Positions 52,381 to 60,486 of a DNA stretch of 64,000 bases are shown one piece after another. This DNA is from an uncultured Pelagibacteraceae bacterium (GTDB taxonomy: Bacteria > Pseudomonadota > Alphaproteobacteria > Pelagibacterales > Pelagibacteraceae), in assembly GCA_902595125.1 (NCBI GenBank), contig CACJOY010000001.1, positions 336,560 through 400,559 on the forward strand. Reading direction: 5' to 3'. The position numbers and the translations under genes are program-made. Position 1 is the stretch's first letter, and every line of letters begins with the position of its first letter. The notes beneath the pieces are model-generated. The model did no database searches and had not been told where the DNA came from. It worked only from the letters and a program-made list of their open reading frames with translations.

Positions 52381-52530
52381 TTAAAAATTAAACACTTTAA
52401 GGAGATGCGGAACTTCCTTAGATTCAATTTCTTCTAGTTTTCTTTTATTTAGTCTCTTATTGATTTTTTCACACTCCTGTTTACATGGGGAACATGCACT
52501 GGAAGACTTATTTAAATCAATATCAGACAT
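52381..52530 (-). CDS. 49-aa Cys-rich microprotein in the iron operon
   Basis: A frame starting MSDIDLNKSSSACSPCKQEC, with cysteines at 13, 16 and 20 (CxxCxxxC), followed by a basic helix KINKRLNKRKLEEIE and ending HLLKVFNF. Located 28 nt downstream of fbpA and co-oriented, before two hairpins and fbpB. The cysteine spacing suggests metal or Fe-S/zinc binding. No family recognised. The mixed, balanced composition supports coding rather than chance. Confidence 0.6.
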   Translation of the reverse strand: MSDIDLNKSSSACSPCKQECEKINKRLNKRKLEEIESKEVPHLLKVFNF

Positions 52531-52558
52531 AAATTTTTTTTCTTCTTTCACTATTTAC

Positions 52559-53587
52559 TTACTTCCAACCGGCAGCTGTCATTGCCTCTAATGCAGCAGC
52601 TTGATTTTTTCCATAAGAAGCTAACTTAGTTTTCATATCTTGTTTGAAATCTAATCCTAAGTTGTTCACTACTAATGGACTTGGTGAAACACCATCAATC
52701 ATTGGAAACTCAAAAGTATTATTTGTAAAGTGCTCTTGAGATTGCGGAGTTAATAAAAACTCTACAAGTTTGATTGCATTAGCTTTATTAGGCGCTCCTT
52801 TAACTAAAGCTGCACAACTCACATTCATGTGCGTTCCTCTATCATTTTGATTAGGGAAGAAAGCTTTAACTTTTTTAGCAGCCTCTTGTTGCTCTGCTCC
52901 TTTTTTACCAGATAACATAAGAGCTAAGTAATATGTATTAGCCACAGCAATATCAGCTTCTCCAGCTGCTACTGCCATAATTTGAGCTCTATCATTTCCT
53001 TGAGCGTCTCTAGCCATATTTGCAACAACTCCTTTTGCCCATTCAGCTGTAGCTTTTTTTCCATTGTTTTCAATTAATGAAGCTACTAGAGATTTATTGT
53101 AAATGTTGCTAGATTTTCTTATTACTAATCTTCCTTTCCATTTAGGATCGGCTAAACCCTCATAAGTCATTCCAGATAATTCAGCACCAGTAACTCTTTC
53201 AGGCGAATAATAAATTATTCTAGCTCTTTTTGCTATTCCAACCCATTTACTTGTTCTAAAACTTTTTGGAACTGCAGATTTTATAGCAGCAGATGTTAAG
53301 CCACTTTGAAGATGCCCTTTTGCATCCATAGCTCCACATCTTCCCGCATCAGCAGTGATATAAAGATCAGCAGAAGAGTCAGCGCCTTCTTCAATTATTC
53401 TTTTTTCTAAAGCACCTGATTTTCCATTTATTAAATTAACTTTAATTCCAGTCATGCTTGTAAATTTAGAATAAAGTTCTGAGTCTGCTTTGTAGTGTCT
53501 TGCATTAAAAATATTGACTTCATTTGCAACAGCCAAAGTTGATACAAATAAAGACAAAATTAATAATAGGCTTGATATTTTTTTCAT
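52559..53587 (-). CDS. fbpA: Iron(III) ABC transporter substrate-binding protein
   Basis: A 342-aa periplasmic binding protein with a signal peptide (residues 1-21, ending AVANE). NIFNARHYKADSELYSKFTSMTGIKVN is the usual opening of FbpA/FutA ferric-binding proteins; ADLYITADAGRC and AVANTYYLALML (with a Tyr pair) provide likely Fe-coordinating tyrosines. It captures Fe3+ for FbpBC. It starts the operon behind a Fur-type operator. Confidence 0.94.
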   Translation of the reverse strand: MKKISSLLLILSLFVSTLAVANEVNIFNARHYKADSELYSKFTSMTGIKVNLINGKSGALEKRIIEEGADSSADLYITADAGRCGAMDAKGHLQSGLTSAAIKSAVPKSFRTSKWVGIAKRARIIYYSPERVTGAELSGMTYEGLADPKWKGRLVIRKSSNIYNKSLVASLIENNGKKATAEWAKGVVANMARDAQGNDRAQIMAVAAGEADIAVANTYYLALMLSGKKGAEQQEAAKKVKAFFPNQNDRGTHMNVSCAALVKGAPNKANAIKLVEFLLTPQSQEHFTNNTFEFPMIDGVSPSPLVVNNLGLDFKQDMKTKLASYGKNQAAALEAMTAAGWK

Positions 53588-53614
53588 TTATTTTTCTTTC
53601 TTCCGCACATGATT

Positions 53615-53661
53615 TATTATTTGAGATTGATAACTATTCTCAATGATAATGATTATCAATC
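53615..53661 (-). promoter_or_regulatory. fbpA promoter with overlapping Fur-type boxes
   Basis: TGATAAT-G-ATTATCA (53644-53658) is a near-perfect Fur core, and a wider inverted repeat GATTGATAA (53625-53633) / TTATCAATC (53653-53661) spans it. On the minus strand a -35-like TTGAGA (53643-53638) and -10-like ATAATA (53620-53615) are 17 bp apart between and below the boxes. A Fur/Irr-like repressor bound here would block the promoter when iron is sufficient. Confidence 0.82.
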
Positions 53662-53716
53662 GCAATTATGTCGCAGATGAAAATGATAGAAAATAACTAG
53701 GTAATTATTGTGTTTA

Positions 53717-54604
53717 CTACTTCCAGTCGCCTATTTTACTAAATAAGAAGTTTCTAAATGCCGTTACTCTAGCAGTATTCTTTAAGGATTGTGGATATAC
53801 AAAATGAGCTTCGGTTATTGGGCCTTCTGACTTTGGTAACACTTTAATAAGATTGCTTGAATTACTTACTAGATACTCTGGCAATGCTGCAAGACCAACT
53901 CCTGACTCTACAGCTAAAAGTAAGCCCATAACACTATTAACTCTCATAATTGATTTTCTCTTTTTTCCATCATGCATTCCAAGTTTTAAAGCCCAGTCTG
54001 GATTATATACTGGTGAGGGAGCGCCTTTTCCAAATGAAATAAAATTATGCTTATTTAAATCACCCACTGTTTTAGGCATTCCATGTTTCTCAAGGTATTT
54101 ATTAGAACCATATATAAAGTACTTAATATCAACGAGTTTTTTTTGGATATAGTTTAATTGTTTAGGTCTCCTCATAAAAATACCAATATCCGCTTGTCTT
54201 GTGCTTAAGTCTAACTCTTTATCATCAAAAACAAGTTCTATTTCTATTTCTGGATTTAGACGCATAAATTCTTGAATTCTTGGAGTTAACCAGTGAGTTC
54301 CAAAGCTTCTTACAGTTGTAATAGATAATTTTCCGCTAGGCTTATTTTTTTGGTCTCCTAAAGAAGATTCTACCTCTTTTAATTTACTAATAACTTCGTG
54401 TGCTGTTTTAAACACATATTCTCCATTTTCTGTAAGAGTCAAACCTCTAGCATGTCTCTCAAATAATTGAACTTTTAAATCTTGTTCTAATGATTGAATT
54501 TGTCTACTAATTGCTGACTGACTAAGATTAAGATTAACTGTTGCGCTGGTAAAACTTCCAGCTTCTGCTACTGCATGAAAAATTTTTAATTTATCCCAGT
54601 CCAT
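53717..54604 (-). CDS. LysR-family transcriptional regulator
   Basis: A 295-aa regulator. The N-terminal HTH region KLKIFHAVAEAGSFTSATVNLNLSQSAISRQIQSLEQDLKVQLFERHARGLTLT is classical LysR, followed by an effector-binding domain (LSITTVRSFGTHWLTPRIQEF...). It shares one base with the stop of the AcuI-like gene upstream and is the last gene of that operon. The regulated gene and effector are unknown; acting on the AcuI-like gene is plausible. Confidence 0.92.
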   Translation of the reverse strand: MDWDKLKIFHAVAEAGSFTSATVNLNLSQSAISRQIQSLEQDLKVQLFERHARGLTLTENGEYVFKTAHEVISKLKEVESSLGDQKNKPSGKLSITTVRSFGTHWLTPRIQEFMRLNPEIEIELVFDDKELDLSTRQADIGIFMRRPKQLNYIQKKLVDIKYFIYGSNKYLEKHGMPKTVGDLNKHNFISFGKGAPSPVYNPDWALKLGMHDGKKRKSIMRVNSVMGLLLAVESGVGLAALPEYLVSNSSNLIKVLPKSEGPITEAHFVYPQSLKNTARVTAFRNFLFSKIGDWK

Positions 54605-55605
54605 TATTTATTTAAATCAACTAATACTCTTCCAGAAATTTCACCTTTTAATATTTTAGGATAAGTTTCAATTAACTCTTCTAAGCTTACTGTTTGAATA
54701 GATTTTTCTAATAATTCAAAATCAATTAAATTTGCAGCTTCACTCCAAATAAATTCTCTTCTTTTAATACTGCAATTTGCTGAGTCCATTCCCCAAAGCT
54801 TAATACCTCTGAGCATGAAAGGTATCACACTTGTATTAAGTTCATTTGTGTTTGCGTTTCCGCATACAGCAATAATTCCATTTGGATTTGTCTGAACAAT
54901 TGCGTTAGCTAATATCTTTCCGCCCACTGTATCTACAACTCCATCCCATAAACCTTTGTCTATAAGTCTCGGATCTTTGTCAAATTCAGCTCTATTTACA
55001 ACAGTTTTAGCGCCTAAGGATTTTAAATAATCAGCTTTTGAGTCTTTTCCAGTAACTGCAGTAACATTATATCCCATTTTATTTAATGCAATGACTGCAA
55101 CGCTACCTACGCCACCTGTAGCACCTGTAACTAAAACATTATTCACTTTTTCACCTAATAATATCTCTTCTCTAGCTTTAATAGCAAACGCACTCATCAA
55201 AGAAGTAAAGCCTGCAGTTCCTAATATCATTGCTTGTTTACTTGTTAAGTTTTTTGGTTTCTTAACTAAAAAATCTCCATTTACTTTAGCAATTTGAGAA
55301 TATCCTCCATAAAAAATTTCTCCTACCCTAAAGCCAGTTAAAATTACTTCATCACTTTCTTTAAATTTGGAATTTTTACTTTCAATTACTTTTCCTGAAA
55401 AATCGATACCTGGAATGTGGGGAAACTCTTTAACTAATCTTCCACCATTTTTTAAAATCATCCCATCTTTAAAATTAAGATCTGAATAATCTACTTTGAT
55501 TGTAACATCACCGTGCTTTAAAAAACTTCGGTCTAAGGTTTTTACCTCTCTTGTAAATTCTTCACCTCTTTGATCTAAAACTAAAGCTTTAAATTGATCT
55601 GACAC
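54604..55605 (-). CDS. AcuI/YhdH-type acrylyl-CoA reductase-like oxidoreductase
   Basis: A 333-aa medium-chain dehydrogenase/reductase without the zinc-ligand cysteines. N-terminal VDYSDLNFKDGMILKNGGRLVKEFPHIPGIDFSGKV and the NADPH motif VTGATGGVGSVAVIALNKMGYNVTAVTGK are typical of YhdH/AcuI. AcuI reduces acryloyl-CoA made from DMSP or acrylate. The C-terminus ends GRVLVDLNK as in the family. It is followed by a LysR gene and preceded by folE 1 nt away. Confidence 0.88.
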   Translation of the reverse strand: MSDQFKALVLDQRGEEFTREVKTLDRSFLKHGDVTIKVDYSDLNFKDGMILKNGGRLVKEFPHIPGIDFSGKVIESKNSKFKESDEVILTGFRVGEIFYGGYSQIAKVNGDFLVKKPKNLTSKQAMILGTAGFTSLMSAFAIKAREEILLGEKVNNVLVTGATGGVGSVAVIALNKMGYNVTAVTGKDSKADYLKSLGAKTVVNRAEFDKDPRLIDKGLWDGVVDTVGGKILANAIVQTNPNGIIAVCGNANTNELNTSVIPFMLRGIKLWGMDSANCSIKRREFIWSEAANLIDFELLEKSIQTVSLEELIETYPKILKGEISGRVLVDLNK

Positions 55606-55606
55606 T

Positions 55607-56221
55607 TTAATCTTTTGCTATGCTGATAAATCTTAAATATCTATTTTGATAACTTAAATCTTCCTTAAACTGACCTAAGTAATAATTTGTAACTGTAGAG
55701 GCTTGCTCTTTTTTTATACCTCTCATAGTCATACATTGATGAGTTGAGTCTATCGTAACAGCTACTCCTTTAGCATCTAATGACTCCATTAGGGTATTCG
55801 CAATTTGCATAGTAAGTCTTTCTTGTGTTTGTAATCTTTTTGAAAATACTTCAACAACTCGAGCTAATTTACTCAATCCTACTACTCTTTCTTTGGGGAT
55901 ATATGCTACGTGAGCTTTTCCAATGATAGGGGCCATATGATGCTCGCAATGACTTTGTACTGAAATATTTTTTTGCACAACCATGTCGTCATATCCCTCA
56001 ACATCACCAAATGTTTTGTCAAGAATTTGATTTGGATCCTCTTGATAACCTTTAAAATATTCTTTAAATGCCTTCACAACTCTTTTTGGAGTTTCTAATA
56101 GTCCCTCTCTGTTAGGATCCTCTCCCATCCAAGCTAAAATCGTTCTAAATGCTTCTTCCGCATCTTTATCAGAAATTTTTTTTATTGCTTCATCAGTATT
56201 TATGTCTTTTACAAGTTTCAT
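55607..56221 (-). CDS. folE: GTP cyclohydrolase I
   Basis: A 204-aa enzyme converting GTP to dihydroneopterin triphosphate, first step of folate synthesis. Visible signatures are GEDPNREGLLETPKRVVKAF, the zinc motif SHCEHHMAPIIGKAHVAYIP, and VVEVFSKRLQTQERLTMQIA with STHQCMTMRG near the C-terminus, giving Cys/His ligands. Normal length. Divergent from hisI, sharing a 77-bp promoter region. Confidence 0.95.
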   Translation of the reverse strand: MKLVKDINTDEAIKKISDKDAEEAFRTILAWMGEDPNREGLLETPKRVVKAFKEYFKGYQEDPNQILDKTFGDVEGYDDMVVQKNISVQSHCEHHMAPIIGKAHVAYIPKERVVGLSKLARVVEVFSKRLQTQERLTMQIANTLMESLDAKGVAVTIDSTHQCMTMRGIKKEQASTVTNYYLGQFKEDLSYQNRYLRFISIAKD

Positions 56222-56248
56222 CGTGGTGCTTTATACCCATAATTTGTG

Positions 56249-56269
56249 TATTTTAAAATATTTAAAATA
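56249..56269. promoter_or_regulatory. AT-only palindrome in the folE/hisI divergent promoter
   Basis: TATTTTAAA (56249-56257) and TTTAAAATA (56261-56269) are perfect inverted 9-bp arms around ATA, midway between the two start codons. It could be an operator or merely overlapping -10 elements of two back-to-back promoters. In DNA this AT-rich the palindrome has limited weight. Confidence 0.3.
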
Positions 56270-56298
56270 TACCTATATGTGCTACATAATTACATAAA

Positions 56299-56766
56299 AT
56301 GTTCAAAAAAAGAGAAAATGTAGTTGAAATTGAAGAGGGAAATCTTTTTTCTCCAAAATTTGATAATGATGGACTTATACCAGTCATAACAACATGCTCT
56401 AAAACTAAAGAAATTTTAATGCATGGATATATGAATATTGAAGCGTTAAAAAAAACAATTGAGACCAAAGAGGCTCATTATTTTAGTAGGTCAAGAAAAA
56501 ATATTTGGCATAAAGGTAAGACAAGTGGATTTACTCAGAAGATTGAAGAAATAAGAATTGATGATGATCAAGATTCTATTTGGTTAACAGTAGATATTGG
56601 AAATGGCGCTAGTTGTCATGTTGGTTATCGATCTTGTTTTTATAGATCACTTCCATTGGGGCCAATTGACAATGGAAGAAAAATTAAAATGAAATTTTTA
56701 GAAAAAGAAAAAAAATTTGATCCAAAAAAAGTTTATAAAGGTCAACCAAATCCAACTAAAATTTAA
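56299..56766 (+). CDS. hisI: Phosphoribosyl-AMP cyclohydrolase
   Basis: A 155-aa enzyme of histidine synthesis. The motif HYFSRSRKNIWHKGKTSGF and the C-terminal zinc-binding SCHVGYRSCFYR are the HisI signature. Monofunctional, without a HisE domain. It is isolated from other his genes. The DUF2237 gene follows, sharing one base with its stop codon, which suggests cotranslation. Confidence 0.95.
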   Translation: MFKKRENVVEIEEGNLFSPKFDNDGLIPVITTCSKTKEILMHGYMNIEALKKTIETKEAHYFSRSRKNIWHKGKTSGFTQKIEEIRIDDDQDSIWLTVDIGNGASCHVGYRSCFYRSLPLGPIDNGRKIKMKFLEKEKKFDPKKVYKGQPNPTKI

Positions 56767-57140
56767 TGAAAGAAAAGCAAAAAAATGTTCTAGGTGAAAA
56801 TCTAGAGGAATGTTCTTTAGACCCTTTAACTGGATGGTATAGAGATGGTTGTTGTAATACTGATAAAAATGATCAAGGATCTCATACTGTTTGTGCGAAA
56901 GTTACAACAGAATTTTTAGAATGGTGCAAAGAGGCAGGTAATGATTTAATTACTCCTCACCCAGAGTTTGGTTTTCCAGGTTTAAAACACGGCGATGGCT
57001 GGTGTGTATGTGCCACTTGGTATTTGAAAGCAGTCGAAGCTGGTAAAGGATGTCCCATTTTTTTAAAAAGCACTCACGAAAATACTTTAAAGATTATGCC
57101 GATTGAAACATTAAAAAAGTTTGCAATCGACTTATCTTAA
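56766..57140 (+). CDS. DUF2237 family protein
   Basis: A 124-aa protein with the DUF2237 features: NVLGENLEECSLDPLTGWYRDGCC, GSHTVCAKVTTEFLEWCKEAGNDLITP and GLKHGDGWCVCATWY. It has seven cysteines and several conserved His/Asp residues, consistent with a small metal-binding or redox protein. Function unknown. It starts at the last base of hisI and stops 1 nt before the end of the convergent ETF-QO gene. Confidence 0.9.
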   Translation: MKEKQKNVLGENLEECSLDPLTGWYRDGCCNTDKNDQGSHTVCAKVTTEFLEWCKEAGNDLITPHPEFGFPGLKHGDGWCVCATWYLKAVEAGKGCPIFLKSTHENTLKIMPIETLKKFAIDLS

Positions 57141-58760
57141 TTACATATTTCCATATTTTGGACCACCTCCACCTTCTGGTGTGACCCATGTAATATTTTG
57201 TGATGGCTCTTTAATATCACATGTTTTACAGTGTATACAATTTTGAGAATTTATAACAAATTTGTATAAATCATTTTCTTTTTGAACTTCATATACTCCA
57301 GCAGGACAATATCTCTGAGCAGGTTCATCAAATTTTTCTAAAGTATAACTAATTGGCAAATTTTTATCTTTTAATTTTAAATGCACTGGTTGATTATCGA
57401 CATGATTAGTACCTGTTAAATAAACTGAACTTGTTTTATCAAAGGTTATAATATTATCTGGTTTTGGATAGTCAATTTTTGGCATTTCATTTGCAGGTTT
57501 TAATGTTTCATGATCTGCATGTTTGTGTTTTAAAGTAAATGGTAATTTTCCTCTAAATAAAATTTGGTCAATACCAGTAAATATTATTCCTAAGATTAAA
57601 CCCCAACTAAAACTTGGTTTAACATTTCTTGCTTTATAAAGTTCCTCATATAACCAACTTGCTTTAAATTTTTTTTCAAAAATAGATAATTCACTTTTTG
57701 AATTTAAATGCTCATGAATGGATTCAGCTGCAATAATTCCACTTTTCATTGCAGTGTGAGAACCTTTAATTTTAGGCATATTTAATGTTCCAGCATCACA
57801 ACCAATAAGTAGTGCACCTGGCATATACATTTTAGGTAAACTTTGATAACCACCTTCAATTAAAGCTCTTGCGCCATAAGAAATTCTTTTTCCGCCTTGA
57901 ATGATCTTTTTTATAGCTGGATGAGTTTTAAATCTTTGGAATTCATCAAAGGGCGACAAGTGTGGGTTTTTATAATCTAAACCAATTACATACCCTAAGA
58001 ATACTTGTTTATTCTCTGCATGATACATAAAGCTACCTCCATAAGTATTATTATCTAAAGGCCATCCAGCAGTATGCATTACAAGACCTTCTTCATGCTT
58101 TTGTTCACTTATTTCCCAAATTTCCTTAAATCCTATTCCATATTGTTGAGGATCTTTTCCTTTATCCAACTCAAACTTTTTAATTAATTCTTTACCTAAA
58201 TGTCCTCTACAACCCTCTGCAAATACCGTGACCTTTCCCAAAAGTTCAATGCCTGGTTCAAAACCATCTTTTTTATTGCCCTCTTTATCAACTCCCATGT
58301 CTTGCGTAGCAACTCCTTTTACAGATCCGTCGTCATTATATAAAATTTCACTCGCAGGAAATCCTGGAAAAATTTCAACTCCTAAACTTTCAGCTTGTTC
58401 TGCAAGCCATCTACATAAATTCGCAAGGCTTATAATATAATTTTTATGATTTTGTTGTACCGAAGGTAATAGCCAAGTTGGCCAACTTAATGATCTTGTC
58501 TTTCCTAAGAATAAAAATTTCTCTTTCGTCACTTTTGTTTTGATGGGCGTGTTAAGTTCCTTCCAATTAGGAAATAACTCGTCTAAAGCTCTTGTTTCAA
58601 AAACATTTCCACTCAAAATATGTGCTCCAATTTCAGAAGCTTTTTCTAATACACAAACATTTAAATTTTGATTAAGTTGTTTTAGTTTAATAGCCGTAGT
58701 TAATCCTGATGGACCACCACCTACAATAACAACATCATATTCCATTGTCTCTCTGGACAT
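57141..58760 (-). CDS. Electron transfer flavoprotein-ubiquinone oxidoreductase
   Basis: A 539-aa membrane-associated enzyme passing electrons from ETF to ubiquinone. N-terminal FAD motif VVIVGGGPSGLTTAIKL (about 10-26), central GALLIGCDAGTLNMPKIKGSHTAMKSG, and a C-terminal 4Fe-4S site CPAGVYE...NCIHCKTCDIKEP are all visible. Length is typical. It lies after etfA and etfB in the same direction, completing a chain from the dimethylglycine dehydrogenase-like gene to the quinone pool. Confidence 0.96.
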   Translation of the reverse strand: MSRETMEYDVVIVGGGPSGLTTAIKLKQLNQNLNVCVLEKASEIGAHILSGNVFETRALDELFPNWKELNTPIKTKVTKEKFLFLGKTRSLSWPTWLLPSVQQNHKNYIISLANLCRWLAEQAESLGVEIFPGFPASEILYNDDGSVKGVATQDMGVDKEGNKKDGFEPGIELLGKVTVFAEGCRGHLGKELIKKFELDKGKDPQQYGIGFKEIWEISEQKHEEGLVMHTAGWPLDNNTYGGSFMYHAENKQVFLGYVIGLDYKNPHLSPFDEFQRFKTHPAIKKIIQGGKRISYGARALIEGGYQSLPKMYMPGALLIGCDAGTLNMPKIKGSHTAMKSGIIAAESIHEHLNSKSELSIFEKKFKASWLYEELYKARNVKPSFSWGLILGIIFTGIDQILFRGKLPFTLKHKHADHETLKPANEMPKIDYPKPDNIITFDKTSSVYLTGTNHVDNQPVHLKLKDKNLPISYTLEKFDEPAQRYCPAGVYEVQKENDLYKFVINSQNCIHCKTCDIKEPSQNITWVTPEGGGGPKYGNM

Positions 58761-58783
58761 AATTTAGTTTTTTACAGATTATA

Positions 58784-59737
58784 TTATTTTTGTATAGTGT
58801 TTAATTTGTTCAATTCATCTAAGAATTTTGGTAATGCATCGAAAAGATCAGCTTCAAGACCATAATCTGCAATACTAAAAATTGGTGCCTCACCATCTTT
58901 ATTTATTGCAACAATCACTTTACTTTCCTTCATGCCTGCTAAATGTTGAATTGCTCCTGAGATACCAACTGCAATATATAAATCGGGAACTACTACTTTA
59001 CCAGTTTGTCCTACTTGATGGTCATTAGTTATATACCCAGCATCAACTGCAGCTCTTGAAGCGCCTATTGCAGCGTTAAGTTTATCTGCAACAGCAGTAA
59101 TCAATTTAAAATTTTCTCCACTTTGCATTCCTCTACCACCTGAAACTACGACTCTTGCTGTACCAAGCTCTGGTCTATCTGATTTAATTTCTTCTTTTTT
59201 AATAAACTTAGATATCTCTGTTGCTTCACCAGCCTCACTATTTTGTATTTCAGCAGAACCACCCGATGTTGGAGCAGGATCAAAAGATGTAGGTCTAATA
59301 GTTACACATTTAATTTTATCGTTACTTTTAACAGTTGCAAAAGCATTGCCAGCATAAATTGGTCTTAAAAAAGTATCTTCTGAAATAACTTTTGTAATAT
59401 CACTTACTTGAGAGACGTCTAGCAATGCTGCTACTCTTGGCATTAAGTTTTTTCCAAAAGTGTTAGCAGAACATACTATATGAGAATAATTTTCTGATAA
59501 TTTATAAATCACCGAAGTATAATTTTCTGCTAAATAGTTTTCATAAATAGGGTTATTTACATGTATTACTTTTTTTGTATTTGGTATTTGAGAAATAGAT
59601 TTAGCTACCCCATCAGAATTTGATCCCAAAACTAACACATGAACATCTTCGTTTATTTGAGATGCTGCATTAATTGCGTTTAAAGTAAAAGGCTTAACTT
59701 CTTTATTATTATGCTCAGCAATTAATAAAATTGACAT
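58784..59737 (-). CDS. etfA: Electron transfer flavoprotein alpha subunit
   Basis: A 317-aa subunit. The FAD-binding C-terminal domain has VVSGGRGMQSGENFKLITAVADKLNAAIGASRAAVDAGY and VGQTGKVVVPDLYIAVGISGAIQHLAGMKESKVIVAINKDGEAPIF. It forms a heterodimer with EtfB, holding the FAD that accepts electrons from dehydrogenases. Its start shares one base with the etfB stop. Confidence 0.96.
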   Translation of the reverse strand: MSILLIAEHNNKEVKPFTLNAINAASQINEDVHVLVLGSNSDGVAKSISQIPNTKKVIHVNNPIYENYLAENYTSVIYKLSENYSHIVCSANTFGKNLMPRVAALLDVSQVSDITKVISEDTFLRPIYAGNAFATVKSNDKIKCVTIRPTSFDPAPTSGGSAEIQNSEAGEATEISKFIKKEEIKSDRPELGTARVVVSGGRGMQSGENFKLITAVADKLNAAIGASRAAVDAGYITNDHQVGQTGKVVVPDLYIAVGISGAIQHLAGMKESKVIVAINKDGEAPIFSIADYGLEADLFDALPKFLDELNKLNTIQK

Positions 59738-60486
59738 TATATTACTTTAGCCTCATTTTTTAATTTTTGAACTAATTCTTCAACACTTGCGACTTTAATC
59801 CCTGCTTTCCTTTTTGGTGGCTCTTCTACCTTAATTTGCTCAATTCTAGGTTTTGTATCTACACCTAAATCAGAGGCATTTATTTGCTCGATTGGTTTTT
59901 TTTTAGCTTTCATAATGTTTGGTAATGAAGCATATCTAGGTTCATTTAATCTAAGATCACATGTTACGATTGCAGGAACATTGACCTCTATTGTTTCAAG
60001 ACCTTCATCAATTTCTCTTGTAACTTCTAAAGATTTATCTTTTACTTCAATTTTTGATGCAAATGTGGCTTGAGGCCAATTTAGTAATGCTGCTAACATT
60101 TGTCCTGTTTGATTACAATCATCGTCAATTGCCTGCTTACCCATAAAAACTAAGTCAGGTTTTTCTTTTTCAACAACTTTCTGTAAAATTTTTGAAACTG
60201 CTAATGGTTCGATAATACCATCAGCTTTAACAAGTATACCTCTATCAGCTCCAACAGCTAATGCTTTTCTTACTGTTTCTTGTGCTTTTTCATCTCCTAC
60301 TGATACTGCTACAACTTCTGAAGCTTTTCCTAACTCTTTTATTTTTACCGCTTCCTCCATTGCATTATCATCAGGTGGATTCGTTGACATCTTAACATTA
60401 TCTGTAATAACACCAGAGCCATCTTCTTTAACTCTTATTTGAACATTGTAATCAATAACTCTTTTAACAGCGACTAAGATTTTCAT
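59737..60486 (-). CDS. etfB: Electron transfer flavoprotein beta subunit
   Basis: A 249-aa subunit: [20 protein letters not shown] early, [44 protein letters not shown], and the signature [29 protein letters not shown]. It binds AMP and completes the ETF dimer. It shares one base with the stop of the upstream flavoprotein gene, arguing that this ETF mainly serves that dehydrogenase. Confidence 0.96.
   Translation of the reverse strand: MKILVAVKRVIDYNVQIRVKEDGSGVITDNVKMSTNPPDDNAMEEAVKIKELGKASEVVAVSVGDEKAQETVRKALAVGADRGILVKADGIIEPLAVSKILQKVVEKEKPDLVFMGKQAIDDDCNQTGQMLAALLNWPQATFASKIEVKDKSLEVTREIDEGLETIEVNVPAIVTCDLRLNEPRYASLPNIMKAKKKPIEQINASDLGVDTKPRIEQIKVEEPPKRKAGIKVASVEELVQKLKNEAKVI

Noticed and set aside
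56262..56468. Minus-strand frame overlapping hisI
   Set aside because: It is antisense to the HisI coding region and has no recognisable protein features.
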